NCBI GenBank assembly: GCA_003566395.1
Contig: PXDL01000320.1
Span: 1 to 15,360 of the forward strand
Source: Balneolia bacterium
GTDB taxonomy: Bacteria > Bacteroidota > Rhodothermia > Balneolales > Cyclonatronaceae
Reading direction: 5' to 3'
DNA length: 15,360 bases
Position numbers and translations under genes: made by a program. This document shows positions 1 to 7,125 of the stretch, one piece after another. The notes under the pieces were generated by a model that had not been told where the DNA came from, searched no databases, and was given only the letters and a program-made list of their open reading frames with translations. How positions within the stretch are numbered: the first letter of the stretch is position 1; each line of letters begins with the position of its first letter.

Positions 1-50
1 GCCTGCCGTTTTATTTAAAGCAAAACATTAATTTTAATTCAGAGGTTTCT

Positions 51-548
51 ATGAAAACGTTCAAAGCAAAACTAAGCCCGTTATTGTTTGTGTTTTCGCT
101 GGTATTCAGTGCTGGTATTTTGTTTTTGGCGGGATACGATCTGGTAGCTAACTCGAGAGAAATTCACATCATCATCATGACGATCCTAATATCATGGCTC
201 TTTCTCCTCCTACATTCGGTGAAGGAGTATAAAATTTCGAATAATAATCTAATCATTTCCAGACGAGGCGGATGGTCCACCGTCGTTGATTTGTCAGGAC
301 TCCGAGCTGCTCATTCTGATTCGAATTTAATATGGAAATCAGTTTCGTTATTCAGTTCCATGGGTGTTTTTGGAATAAATGGTTTCATATGGAATAAAAG
401 CACCGGTATATATAAGATATTCCTTACCGAGCCTTCTAAGCTTGTATTACTTGAACTCCAGGACGGTAACAAAGTAGCAGTATCTCCAGAAGACCCGCAA
501 TCATTCCTGAGTTTGCTTAATGATGGATTTACCAACAAAACAGAGTGA
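51..548 (+). CDS. Membrane protein with bacterial PH-like domain
   Basis: 165 residues. Two hydrophobic segments lie at about residues 8-30 and 38-56, followed by a soluble C-terminal domain of about 100 residues. That part has the pattern of small bacterial PH-like domains (bPH_5 type): a basic turn RRGGW at 71-75, a glycine/aromatic stretch with VFGINGF and WNKSTGIY at 106-121, and a closing VSPEDPQSF at 144-152. The family is a membrane-tethered beta domain of unknown ligand; no catalytic residue is expected or seen. The ATG at 51 is preceded by AGAGGT at 41-46, one of the few Shine-Dalgarno-like sites in this window. The gene is somewhat AT-richer than its right-hand neighbours (22 and 27 G/C in two sampled 60-base lines). 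It stands alone, with 127 bases before the cupin gene. The domain call is from motif memory and the role is unknown. Confidence 0.72.
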   Translation: MKTFKAKLSPLLFVFSLVFSAGILFLAGYDLVANSREIHIIIMTILISWLFLLLHSVKEYKISNNNLIISRRGGWSTVVDLSGLRAAHSDSNLIWKSVSLFSSMGVFGINGFIWNKSTGIYKIFLTEPSKLVLLELQDGNKVAVSPEDPQSFLSLLNDGFTNKTE

Positions 549-675
549 GGTTTCCAAGCTTCGAAGTTTTTTTTTATTATTTTTATCACTGTAAGCTGAT
601 ACTAATCTCTGTAGTACTGAGAATGCTTAGGATTTAAATCTACCATGAAACCCATCGCCCTACCCCACCTGACCC

Positions 676-1134
676 ATGGCAGTAAAACCAACGGAAGAAG
701 AAAAGAAATTGATTCTGGATCTTGTTGAGGAGCACCTTGATTTTTCAGTGATCAGCTTTGGGCAGGAGCTTCGGTCTGTGGTTAGAATTGATAAACGGCC
801 CGCCATGTACGGAGGTAAAGGCGTGGTGTATTTGCTTCAAATGTTCGACAGACGGGAATTGGTTAATAACCGCATCGGCTGTTATATGGTGCTGCCCGAA
901 CAAGGAGACGAATCGGGGTTTCACACGCACGGGCCGCGAACCGAAGAGGAGCTTTATGTGGTAATGCACGGCACCGGCGTCTATCGCGATCGGAAGGGTG
1001 AGGACGGGCCGGTACGCGAGCAGAAATTATCCAAAGGCATGATAACATCGGTCAAATACGACGGCTACCACTCGGTTGAGAATACGGGCCGGGAGCCGCT
1101 TATTTTATTTGTGATTACGACGAACGAAGCCTGA
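676..1134 (+). CDS. Small cupin-domain protein
   Basis: 152 residues, one cupin domain. Cupin motif 1 is visible as GFHTH (81-85) with E92 and G99. Motif 2 runs from G121 through H132 to N136 in the usual spacing, although the normal Pro and Gly of that motif are Lys127 and Asp129. H83, H85, E92 and H132 are the expected metal ligands, so a mononuclear metal site is likely. Cupins range from dioxygenases and isomerases to sugar-binding proteins, and the sequence does not show which this is. It is cytosolic, with no signal peptide. The ATG at 676 has no clear ribosome site; an ATG at 645 is out of frame and soon closes. The stop faces the stop of the minus-strand dehydratase only 9 bases away. 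A link between the two genes is conceivable but only positional. Confidence 0.8.
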   Translation: MAVKPTEEEKKLILDLVEEHLDFSVISFGQELRSVVRIDKRPAMYGGKGVVYLLQMFDRRELVNNRIGCYMVLPEQGDESGFHTHGPRTEEELYVVMHGTGVYRDRKGEDGPVREQKLSKGMITSVKYDGYHSVENTGREPLILFVITTNEA

Positions 1135-1143
1135 AACCTATCA

Positions 1144-2088
1144 TCACACCCACGGCAGGCGGTCCAAATCCACGTTTCCGCCGGTGAGGATGACGCCGGT
1201 TTTCTTTCCCTCGAACAGCTCCGGATGGCGGGCGATGCAGGCAAGCGGTACGCTGCAGGACGGCTCGACTATGATTTTCATGCGTTCCCAGATTTCGCGC
1301 ATGTGATGAATAATGTCGGTTTCGCTTGCGGTGAGGATGTCATCTACATGTTTCAGGATAATCTCAAAAGTGAGCGGACCGAGGGAAGTCCGGAGCCCGT
1401 CGGCTACCGTATTTGGATTTTTGACCGGAACGAGTTCTTTTGTTTGAAATGATTCCCGGGCGTCCGCTGCCTGTTCCGGTTCGGCTCCGTAAACAGAAAT
1501 TTCAGGATTCAGCAGCCGGGCCGACAGCGCAGAGCCCGATAGCAATCCGCCTCCGCCTACCGGAGCAATAAGCACCTCGGTATCCGGAAAGGCTTCGAGG
1601 AGTTCAAGTGCGGCGGTAGCCTGGCCCAGAATGACGTCTTCGTAGTTGTAGGGCGGAATGAAAACCGCGCCTGTTTTCTGATGAAGCGTTTGTAGCGCCA
1701 ATTCCCTGTTTTCAAGGCCCGGCTTGCACAGGGTGATGATGCCGCCGTACGACCGAACCGCCTTTTTCTTGATTTCGGGAGCGTCTTCCGGCATCACAAT
1801 ATAAGCGGGGATTCCGCGAATGCCGGCCGCTCTTGCCAGCGCCGCGGCATGATTCCCGGATGAATGTGTAACAACGCCTTTTTGCGCTTTTCTTTCTTCC
1901 AGCTTCAGCACGGCATGAAGCGCGCCCCGGGCTTTGAATGATCCCGTTTTCTGGAAATTCTCACACTTAAAGCGGAATGTTCCCCTATAGGTGCTGTTAA
2001 AGTAGGCCGACTCAAGTACAGGCGTGCGATGAATATTTTCGCCCAGCAGACTACGGGCTTCCCGTATGTCTTCAATAGCGGGATTCAT
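1144..2088 (-). CDS. PLP-dependent threonine/serine dehydratase (serine racemase-like)
   Basis: 314 residues, fold type II PLP enzyme. The Schiff-base lysine is K52 in GSFKARGA. SSGNH at 76-80 binds the substrate/cofactor, and S77 sits where serine racemase has its second catalytic base. The glycine loop GGGGLLSG (178-185) holds the PLP phosphate, and TGGNVD (302-307) closes the domain. No ACT domain follows, so this is the short catabolic/serine racemase-like form and not the isoleucine-feedback biosynthetic enzyme. The expected reaction is deamination of L-threonine to 2-oxobutanoate or of L-serine to pyruvate; serine racemization or beta-hydroxyaspartate dehydration are alternatives that sequence cannot separate. 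The start ATG lies inside ATGA shared with the stop of the upstream response regulator, so translation is probably coupled. It is cytosolic. Confidence 0.88.
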   Translation of the reverse strand: MNPAIEDIREARSLLGENIHRTPVLESAYFNSTYRGTFRFKCENFQKTGSFKARGALHAVLKLEERKAQKGVVTHSSGNHAAALARAAGIRGIPAYIVMPEDAPEIKKKAVRSYGGIITLCKPGLENRELALQTLHQKTGAVFIPPYNYEDVILGQATAALELLEAFPDTEVLIAPVGGGGLLSGSALSARLLNPEISVYGAEPEQAADARESFQTKELVPVKNPNTVADGLRTSLGPLTFEIILKHVDDILTASETDIIHHMREIWERMKIIVEPSCSVPLACIARHPELFEGKKTGVILTGGNVDLDRLPWV

Positions 2089-2456
2089 GTTGCGGTTGAT
2101 TCGACGGCCTGATCGATTACGGTTTTCAGATCGGTGTATTCGAAAGGTTTGGAAACAACGAACATGGGCTCGGTCTGCTTCGCCCGGTCTATGGTCTCCG
2201 AGCTGGTGTTGCCTGTAAGGTATAATACCGGCACATCGGAGAATTCCCGGATTTTCTGCACGGTTTCAATTCCGTCATAATCACCGATAATTTTGATATC
2301 CATCAGAATGATATCGGGATTGGTTTCTCTGACTTTTACAACGGCTGCCGATCCGGATTTAACCATTGCAACCACTTCATGCCCCATTTTCTGAATCATT
2401 TTTTCGATCATCATCTGGAGCATAAACTCGTCTTCGACAATAAGTATTTTTTTCAT
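2085..2456 (-). CDS. Receiver-only (CheY-like) response regulator
   Basis: 123 residues, a single receiver domain without an output domain. The acidic pocket is E8/D9, the phosphoacceptor is D53 in ILMDIKI, the switch residue is T81, and K103 in SKPF is the conserved lysine. All key residues are present, so it should be phosphorylatable. After D53 the loop reads IGDYDGIE, a form common in stand-alone receivers that work with PAS-type hybrid histidine kinases. No kinase gene is in the window, so its partner is elsewhere. It lies 175 bases downstream of the AI-2E-family gene on the same strand and overlaps the dehydratase start by 4 bases (ATGA), which places the two in one transcript. Signalling by protein-protein contact is inferred. 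Confidence 0.92.
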   Translation of the reverse strand: MKKILIVEDEFMLQMMIEKMIQKMGHEVVAMVKSGSAAVVKVRETNPDIILMDIKIIGDYDGIETVQKIREFSDVPVLYLTGNTSSETIDRAKQTEPMFVVSKPFEYTDLKTVIDQAVESTAT

Positions 2457-2631
2457 CTTCTACCTTTGTACATAACAAAAAACGTGTACTGAATTTAATC
2501 AAAACAGTGAGTTAATCTGAACGTACTGTAGCATCCCGCCTTAGCGTATATGTTCAGATAAGACTTTTTAAGAACTACGGGCCGTCTGCAAGTTGCCCGC
2601 ACATCATGAATATTTCTTAATATACGACAAT

Positions 2632-3825
2632 TCAGCTACTCTTTTTTTCTTTCTTTTGTTCGGGTTTGGAGTTGTCGTCCGTCTTGTCTTTGATTTCAGC
2701 GGCTTTAGTAGAAATCTTGTCAGATATATCCTGAACTTTTCTCGCCAGACCGCTTTTGCGTTTACGGTGGTTCATGTCTGCTTTCCCAAGCAGGAATCCG
2801 TAGGGCTTCAGGGAGTCGACTTCATCAAAAATAACTTTAAGAACCGCACTGGCGGGAATAAAAAGAATCATCCCGATCAGTCCCCAAATTTGGGCTCCGA
2901 TAAATATAGCCAGCAGCGTTACCAGGGGGTTCAGGCTTACCTGACTTCCTACAATCGACGGTGTAAACAAATTGCTCTCAAACAACTGGATGATATAAAA
3001 CCCGACCAGCACGGCAAGGGGTATGAGCAGGGAATCCATGGTTACAAGGGCGTAAATAATCGGCAATATAGACCCGATAAGCGGCCCAACGAACGGAATC
3101 ACATTCAGCATTGCGGCAAAAACACCGAAGAAAAACGCGTGTTTCACGCCAAGCATCCAGAGCATGGTGCTGTTCAACACTGCAAGGATACAGATTACGA
3201 TGATCATCCCCAGAATGTAGTATTGAACAACCGACTTCACCTTATTTATAAGATGATGCATCCGATCGACCTTACCGTCTGAAAAAGCGCGGATAAAAAA
3301 TTCTTTCAGAAAATCACGGAACAACAGCATCAGCACGATATAGACCGGAATGATGAAAAAGTTTGTGAGCGTGGTAGCCGCCGACAACACGCCGCGCGTA
3401 AGCGATTCCATGTTTTCGCTTACATAGTCTATAACATTTTCGGGGATGGTTGACAGCATCTCGGATACATCAAACTCCACATAATCCCCGGCCGTGCGCT
3501 CGAGATCCACAAGCAGGGCGCGCACCCGCTCCTCAACTAAATCCACGTCATCTACAAAGCCGCTGAGCTGGGTGTAGAAGAAAAGCACGGTAGCCGCTAC
3601 CACGGCTAAGCCCAGCAGCAGACTCAGCAGGGCGGCAAAAATTCGCGGAATTTTCCAGTCTTCGAGCTTACCGCAAAGCGGAGACAACATAAGGGCAAAA
3701 AATACAGCCAGCATAACCGGGATCAGTACGGCTTTTGCCACGATCATCCCATAGATGATCAAACTGATTAACATCAGGATAAAGGTGAGCTTGATATACC
3801 AGGGCAGTATAAGTTGCTGCTGCAT
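2632..3825 (-). CDS. AI-2E family transporter-like membrane protein
   Basis: 397 residues, the usual size for the family. Two adjacent membrane segments at about 12-50 and a third at about 62-84 are followed by a polar region (88-145) and then by further membrane segments from about 147 to 335. The family signatures are NVIPFVGPLIG (241-251) and the later IVGSQVSLNP (291-300) with IWGLIGMILFIPASA (313-327). Family members include TqsA-type AI-2 exporters, PerM-like proteins and sodium-proton antiporters of haloalkaliphiles, so the substrate cannot be read from the sequence. The C-terminal 45 residues are cytoplasmic-looking and very rich in lysine, ending in KKEKKSS. The start at 3825 is the first ATG before the hydrophobic segment. 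A terminator-like hairpin lies 117 bases upstream on the same strand. Confidence 0.9.
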   Translation of the reverse strand: MQQQLILPWYIKLTFILMLISLIIYGMIVAKAVLIPVMLAVFFALMLSPLCGKLEDWKIPRIFAALLSLLLGLAVVAATVLFFYTQLSGFVDDVDLVEERVRALLVDLERTAGDYVEFDVSEMLSTIPENVIDYVSENMESLTRGVLSAATTLTNFFIIPVYIVLMLLFRDFLKEFFIRAFSDGKVDRMHHLINKVKSVVQYYILGMIIVICILAVLNSTMLWMLGVKHAFFFGVFAAMLNVIPFVGPLIGSILPIIYALVTMDSLLIPLAVLVGFYIIQLFESNLFTPSIVGSQVSLNPLVTLLAIFIGAQIWGLIGMILFIPASAVLKVIFDEVDSLKPYGFLLGKADMNHRKRKSGLARKVQDISDKISTKAAEIKDKTDDNSKPEQKKEKKSS

Positions 3826-3941
3826 GAATTCTCTTTGTGTTACCTGAATTTCTGAAAGTCTGTGATGAAACTATCTTACCCGGCCCCGATGAAGTGCTCC
3901 AATAGCCGAAACACCTGAAGTAGCGCTGCAAATTTGTATAT

Positions 3942-3984
3942 AAAAAAACATCCGGACCATGCGTTACATGGTCTTTACTTCCGG
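3942..3984 (-). terminator. Terminator-like hairpin with T tract
   Basis: Read on the minus strand, CCGGA (3984-3980) pairs with TCCGG (3956-3952). Inside it CCATG pairs with CATGG around the loop TAACG; alternatively GACCATG pairs with CATGGTC as one uninterrupted 7-base stem (3973-3967 with 3961-3955). After three bases (ATG) comes a run of seven T (3948-3942). This is the form of an intrinsic terminator, but it lies upstream of the AI-2E-family gene, so it would act on a leader transcript or end a short RNA. An 8-base bulge on one side weakens the full structure. Confidence 0.4.
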
Positions 3985-4027
3985 TAGCAGGATTGTGTTC
4001 AATGTATGAAAAAAATGCTTAATTGCA

Positions 4028-4035
4028 TATATTTG
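4028..4035 (+). promoter_or_regulatory. Possible Bacteroidota-type -7 element
   Basis: TATATTTG matches TAnnTTTG exactly and sits 86 bases before the start of the secreted protein. No TTG/TTTG -33 element is found at the expected spacing, so this may be chance in an AT-rich gap. Confidence 0.25.
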
Positions 4036-4121
4036 GCTGTTTTTGACTTTGCAAAAAAACGGCACCGGCATACTCACCAAAATCACTACCCCTCAAACTC
4101 TTTTTTGATAACACTCTCTTT

Positions 4122-4634
4122 ATGAAGTTCTTTACCCTCTTGCTGCTTGCTGCGGCACTACTCCAGTTTACTGTTCCTCAGGATGTTCAGGCGCAGCAAT
4201 TTACATCAGACAAAAAACAATCTCTTACCGGTATCGAGGCTTTCTTACTGGTTGTGGAGTTTGCCGAAGATTCCGTTGAAATGGACGGGCTGAACCGTTC
4301 CGAGCTTGAAGTTCAGATAGCCCAGCGCCTGCGTCGTTCGGGAATCCGTTTGATGAACGAAGCCGAATGGTCGCGCGAGCGCGGCGTGCCTTATCTGTAT
4401 GTCTATCTGAATACCGTTCGCAGCGAGCTCGGCTTTTACTCCTATCGCATTGAGGTAAAATTCAATCAGGAGGTTAACCCTGTACGTAACAGCGGTATCA
4501 GCTCCATGGCCAGTACCTGGGAAACCGGCCTTCTCGGGCTGATCGGCGTAAACCGGATTGAAAACATCCGGCCGGAAATATTGTCAATGGTGGACGAATT
4601 CATCCAGGATTATCAGGCGGTAAACCTGAATTAA
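4122..4634 (+). CDS. Secreted protein of unknown function
   Basis: 170 residues. A Sec signal peptide is clear: MKFF, a leucine/alanine core, and a VQA-QQ cleavage site after residue 24. The mature part of about 146 residues is a mixed alpha/beta sequence with no cysteine and no lipobox, so it should be a free periplasmic or exported protein. Recognisable landmarks are an amphipathic helix ending in AQRLRRSGI (67-75), a strand pair YLYVYLNTV (91-99) and YRIEVKFNQ (108-116), and a closing helix MVDEFIQDYQ (156-165). The plan (helix, strand, paired strands, helix ending near the C-terminus) resembles small periplasmic proteins that assemble on envelope complexes, but I recognise no family. It is divergent from the AI-2E-family gene and convergent with the PspC-domain gene, so probably transcribed alone. 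Confidence 0.8.
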   Translation: MKFFTLLLLAAALLQFTVPQDVQAQQFTSDKKQSLTGIEAFLLVVEFAEDSVEMDGLNRSELEVQIAQRLRRSGIRLMNEAEWSRERGVPYLYVYLNTVRSELGFYSYRIEVKFNQEVNPVRNSGISSMASTWETGLLGLIGVNRIENIRPEILSMVDEFIQDYQAVNLN

Positions 4635-4657
4635 ACAGAGATTTCAATTACCTGAAC

Positions 4658-4840
4658 TCAGTAGGACGGCATTATAATCGCCATCAGCAAGTACACGAAT
4701 ACGACCGTGCCACCGCTGATGAGTAGTCCTATCGCAGCAATTATACGCATAAGCGTGCTGTCCATATCGAAGTGTTCGGCGAGACCACCGCATACGCCGA
4801 ATATCATTTTGTCGGTTGAAGAGCGTCTTAATTTTGCCAT
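4658..4840 (-). CDS. PspC-domain membrane protein
   Basis: 60 residues, a bare PspC domain. It begins with basic residues and then carries the signature GVCGGLAEHFDMDSTLMR (15-32), followed by one hydrophobic segment of about 25 residues. Such short forms are common as stand-alone genes in Bacteroidota and relatives. In enterobacteria PspC takes part in sensing membrane stress together with PspB and PspA; none of these partners is encoded here, so only a membrane-stress-related role can be suggested. It follows the CvfB-type gene on the same strand after 117 bases and may or may not share its transcript. Its stop faces the stop of the secreted protein 23 bases away. Confidence 0.9.
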   Translation of the reverse strand: MAKLRRSSTDKMIFGVCGGLAEHFDMDSTLMRIIAAIGLLISGGTVVFVYLLMAIIMPSY

Positions 4841-4957
4841 GATTCTAAACGTTTTGTGTATGATGCGAAGGCTCAGGCTTTACCACCGTTCGCCTTTTTT
4901 AGTGTGATGATGGTGCATTTTACGAAAACGGGATCTAAAAAGTTGGCCCGATTTCTA

Positions 4958-5827
4958 TCATTGAGCCTTTCGTATTCCGTTTTCTTCAAGGTCGATGCGG
5001 CCCTCTTTTAACAACGCCCCAACCGCCGCTTTAAACGTGCGTTTGCTGATCCCGAACTCCCGTCTGATCACCTCGGCATCCGATTTATCATGATACGGCA
5101 GAAAACTTTCTTCCGCTTCATCCAGACGCTCGCTCAGCTCCTCAGCGGCGGCGCGAACCTCATCGTAGCCCGGACGCCGGAGCGTAAGGTCGATTTTGCC
5201 GTCTTCGCGAAGTTGTTTGATGTAGCCTTTTAACCGCTTACCAGGCCCTGCATTTCTGACGAGTTCATTCTGATAGAGGGTGCCGCTCAGCGGAGGATTT
5301 GTAAGGATGACGGCCTTGAGCCCGAGGTCTGTTTTTCTGGAAATCAGCAGCGGCACCTCCGTACCGGGTTCGGGAATTGCAGCGCGATCTTCATCCGGCA
5401 CCGTATCCTTCGCAATCCGGTCCACACGCGTAGTTGCCGCAATTCGGCCGGTTTGCTCATCAACATAGGCATACATTACGTACCGCTCGCCTTTTTGAAC
5501 CGGCTGAAGCTGCTCGGCATGCGGAATGAACAGATCCTTTGGCAAACCCCAGTCGGCAAACGCCCCTTTATCTCCCGCCGCCTTGATTCTCAAAAACCCG
5601 AATTCACCGACCTGAATAAGCGGCTTTTGCGTGGTAGCCGTAAGAAATCCGTCGTAATTATGATAGATGAAAGCCTCAACCTCATCGCCTTCATTCAGCT
5701 GTTCTGAAACTTCTTTTTGCGGCAGAAAAGCGGGACCGTCCGGCGTTTCGAGGTGATACCCGGTAGGTTCGATTTTTATTACAGTGTGTGATGTTGTTCT
5801 TCCGAGCCAGTTGTAGGATGTGTTCAT
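4958..5827 (-). CDS. cvfB: CvfB/YitL-type S1 RNA-binding protein
   Basis: 289 residues, close to the usual length of this family. It is built of consecutive S1-like OB-fold domains and a C-terminal winged helix. The first S1-like unit covers about residues 10-66. The second is about 74-132 and includes GAFADWGLPKDLFIPHAEQ (88-106). The third is about 155-217 and ends with GYIKQLREDGKIDLTL (201-216). The winged helix at about 243-284 contains FGISKRTFKAAVGALLKEG. In Staphylococcus the homologue binds RNA and influences virulence-factor expression; in other phyla the role is a general post-transcriptional one and is poorly known. It is cytosolic. The ATG at 5827 gives the full first domain. The LolA-like gene lies 211 bases upstream on the same strand. 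Confidence 0.88.
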   Translation of the reverse strand: MNTSYNWLGRTTSHTVIKIEPTGYHLETPDGPAFLPQKEVSEQLNEGDEVEAFIYHNYDGFLTATTQKPLIQVGEFGFLRIKAAGDKGAFADWGLPKDLFIPHAEQLQPVQKGERYVMYAYVDEQTGRIAATTRVDRIAKDTVPDEDRAAIPEPGTEVPLLISRKTDLGLKAVILTNPPLSGTLYQNELVRNAGPGKRLKGYIKQLREDGKIDLTLRRPGYDEVRAAAEELSERLDEAEESFLPYHDKSDAEVIRREFGISKRTFKAAVGALLKEGRIDLEENGIRKAQ

Positions 5828-5993
5828 CGGTATTGTAAGATTGCAGGATGATGGAAAACAGACGATTCATCACAAAACGGATGCGTCGCGCCTTGCCTCC
5901 GACTGAAAGTAAATACAGGCTCGATTAGTTACAAACGTGAGTTCGATATAAGGAGTTTAACACAAAACGTCCTCCCGCCGAAGGTGAACACGC

Positions 5994-6010
5994 GTCAAAA
6001 ACTCTTTGAC
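5994..6010. repeat. Short inverted repeat between two minus-strand genes
   Basis: GTCAAA (5994-5999) and TTTGAC (6005-6010) are perfect inverted copies with a 5-base spacer, in the 211-base gap between the LolA-like and CvfB-type genes. There is no T run after it on either strand, so it is not a standard terminator. An operator is possible, but a 6-base stem can be chance. Confidence 0.25.
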
Positions 6011-6038
6011 CAACTGACGATTACAAAACTGAATTTCT

Positions 6039-6824
6039 CTACTGAAGTCCGCGCCTAAGCTGTCTTTCGGTAAAATAGCGGTCGGGGATGGGTTCATCAA
6101 ACGTGCGGTCTTTCCACCTGAGTTCGGTGCGCCGTTCTGCCTTAAGATCCCGCATCACCATAAGATCCGGACGCCATACGTTTTCCTTCACTTCCCGGTA
6201 GTCGGATGCCGTGAGTTCTTTGATGTGCTGATCGTTCTCATCGAAATAGTCCGCTTTGGTGAGGGCCAGTTTTTCGGCATCAACATAAAAATAGATAAAA
6301 GCATACTGGCTCTCATTTACCGGCACGGCACGAAGTTTAAAGTATTCCCCGGTTTCCTCCACCAGCTCGAACTCAAAGTCGTCCGGGTTTTGATTTCCAA
6401 GGTCTTCAAAGGTAAAATCACTTCCCATAAACCGGTCGTTTCGGCTGCTTCCGCTTACCGTTTGCACGCGTCCGACCGCAGGCAGATACAGGAGCTGCGT
6501 TTCAGTGCCTTCTTCATTCAGGTTCAGAAGGCCGGTTCCGCGAACATCGGCCGGTGATTCAAAAACCGTGAGCGTTTTGTTCACGTCGTCTCCGCTGTAG
6601 CTGTACATCTTCATACCACGGTTTCGCTCTCTTCCCCTTCGGTCGATTATAACCATTTCCATGCTCGACGTTTCATAGGTTACGGCACGCCTACGCTCAT
6701 CGAGTTTTTCAAAAATTTCCCGTGCCCTTTCGTCCTCCGTTTGCTGAGCCGTTGCATGTTCAGGTTGGAGGGCAAGTATTATGGCCGCAACAAACATCAA
6801 AGCGGCGCTACAAGTAAATCTCAT
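6039..6824 (-). CDS. LolA-like outer-membrane lipoprotein-sorting protein
   Basis: 261 residues from the ATG at 6824. I chose this start because a normal signal peptide begins there (MRFT, hydrophobic core, cleavage after ATA at residue 26); the frame stays open to an ATG at 6869, which would add 15 residues in front of the signal. The mature protein has the half-barrel pattern of the LolA-like family (COG2834 type): GMKMYSYSGDDVNK (70-83), a QLLYLPAVGRVQ strand (110-121), the signature FMGSDFTFEDL (132-142) and a final YFTERQLRRG. It is periplasmic and expected to bind a lipid or lipoprotein acyl chain. Relatives are usually encoded beside RND/MMPL-type lipid exporters; no such gene is present. 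Nearby genes are the CvfB-type gene downstream and a divergent antiporter. Confidence 0.82.
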   Translation of the reverse strand: MRFTCSAALMFVAAIILALQPEHATAQQTEDERAREIFEKLDERRRAVTYETSSMEMVIIDRRGRERNRGMKMYSYSGDDVNKTLTVFESPADVRGTGLLNLNEEGTETQLLYLPAVGRVQTVSGSSRNDRFMGSDFTFEDLGNQNPDDFEFELVEETGEYFKLRAVPVNESQYAFIYFYVDAEKLALTKADYFDENDQHIKELTASDYREVKENVWRPDLMVMRDLKAERRTELRWKDRTFDEPIPDRYFTERQLRRGLQ

Positions 6825-6910
6825 CTGCTGTAAAATTTTGTGGATTATTAGATGAAAGCCGTGAATCACGAAGTTTTGTATTCTGAAAGTGATGTGCGAA
6901 GCTTATTGAT

Positions 6911-7017
6911 AACGAACATCAGGCACGTAAACATTGTCCGCTTCCAAAGCATTCACCCCAAAACGGTTAACCCGAAGTAATGGACCGGACGGTGCTTAAA
7001 TCATGTTGATGTTCGTT
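6911..7017. repeat. 11-base inverted repeat, possible operator pair
   Basis: AACGAACATCA at 6911-6921 is the exact reverse complement of TGATGTTCGTT at 7007-7017, with 85 bases between them. By a rough count an 11-base match within about 250 bases is expected by chance in fewer than one in a hundred such regions. The spacing is too long for a terminator and the region separates two divergent genes, so paired binding of a regulator with looping is one reading. Confidence 0.4.
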
Positions 7018-7057
7018 TAACGTTACCCTACATTCATCGAAATCCGATTACAGAACG

Positions 7058-7065
7058 TAGCTTTG
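7058..7065 (+). promoter_or_regulatory. Possible -7 element of the antiporter gene
   Basis: TAGCTTTG matches the Bacteroidota TAnnTTTG element and lies 60 bases before the ATG at 7126, which would give a leader of about 50 bases. A -33 element is not clear. Confidence 0.3.
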
Positions 7066-7125
7066 ACATTTCCACACCGGCGCTCTTTCTGTTTTTCCGG
7101 CCTTTTTCCACGGTATTCATTTATT

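Larger units (their letters stand above)
3826..4121. other. Divergent intergenic region
   Basis: 296 bases between two divergent genes, without a credible ORF. It contains a minus-strand hairpin with a T run (3942-3984) and one plus-strand match to TAnnTTTG (4028-4035), both listed separately. The part from 3985 to 4121 is AT-rich and should carry the promoters of the secreted protein and possibly of the AI-2E-family gene. Confidence 0.6.
6825..7125. other. Divergent promoter region with inverted repeat
   Basis: 301 bases separate the divergent LolA-like and antiporter genes. No credible ORF is present. It holds an 11-base inverted repeat (6911-6921 and 7007-7017), the 8-base palindrome GGTTAACC at 6965-6972 between the two arms, and a TAnnTTTG match at 7058-7065. 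Confidence 0.6.

Noticed and set aside
559..575. CTTCGAAG followed by T9 after the PH-like protein gene, as a terminator
   Set aside because: The palindrome leaves only a two-pair stem once a four-base loop is allowed, so the hairpin would not be stable; the T run alone is not evidence.
2577..2600. CGGGC ... GCCCG stem as a terminator after the AI-2E-family gene
   Set aside because: Five pairs around a 12-base loop without a following T run on the minus strand; too weak.
2593..3282. Long plus-strand open frame opposite the AI-2E-family gene
   Set aside because: Its translation is rich in His, Gln, Lys and Asn without any domain pattern, and the opposite frame is a clear membrane protein; it is a shadow.
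4868..4900. AAGGC ... GCCTT followed by T's as a plus-strand terminator
   Set aside because: The loop is 19 bases and no plus-strand gene ends nearby other than one about 230 bases upstream across an antisense gene.
6825..6869. Upstream ATG at 6869 for the LolA-like protein
   Set aside because: It would add 15 residues before a complete signal peptide; the ATG at 6824 fits a secreted protein better, although the longer form is not excluded.
7063..7125. Extension of the antiporter to a TTG start at 7063
   Set aside because: The added residues are polar and unlike the family, and a TAnnTTTG element overlaps the TTG; the ATG at 7126 gives a normal N-terminus.
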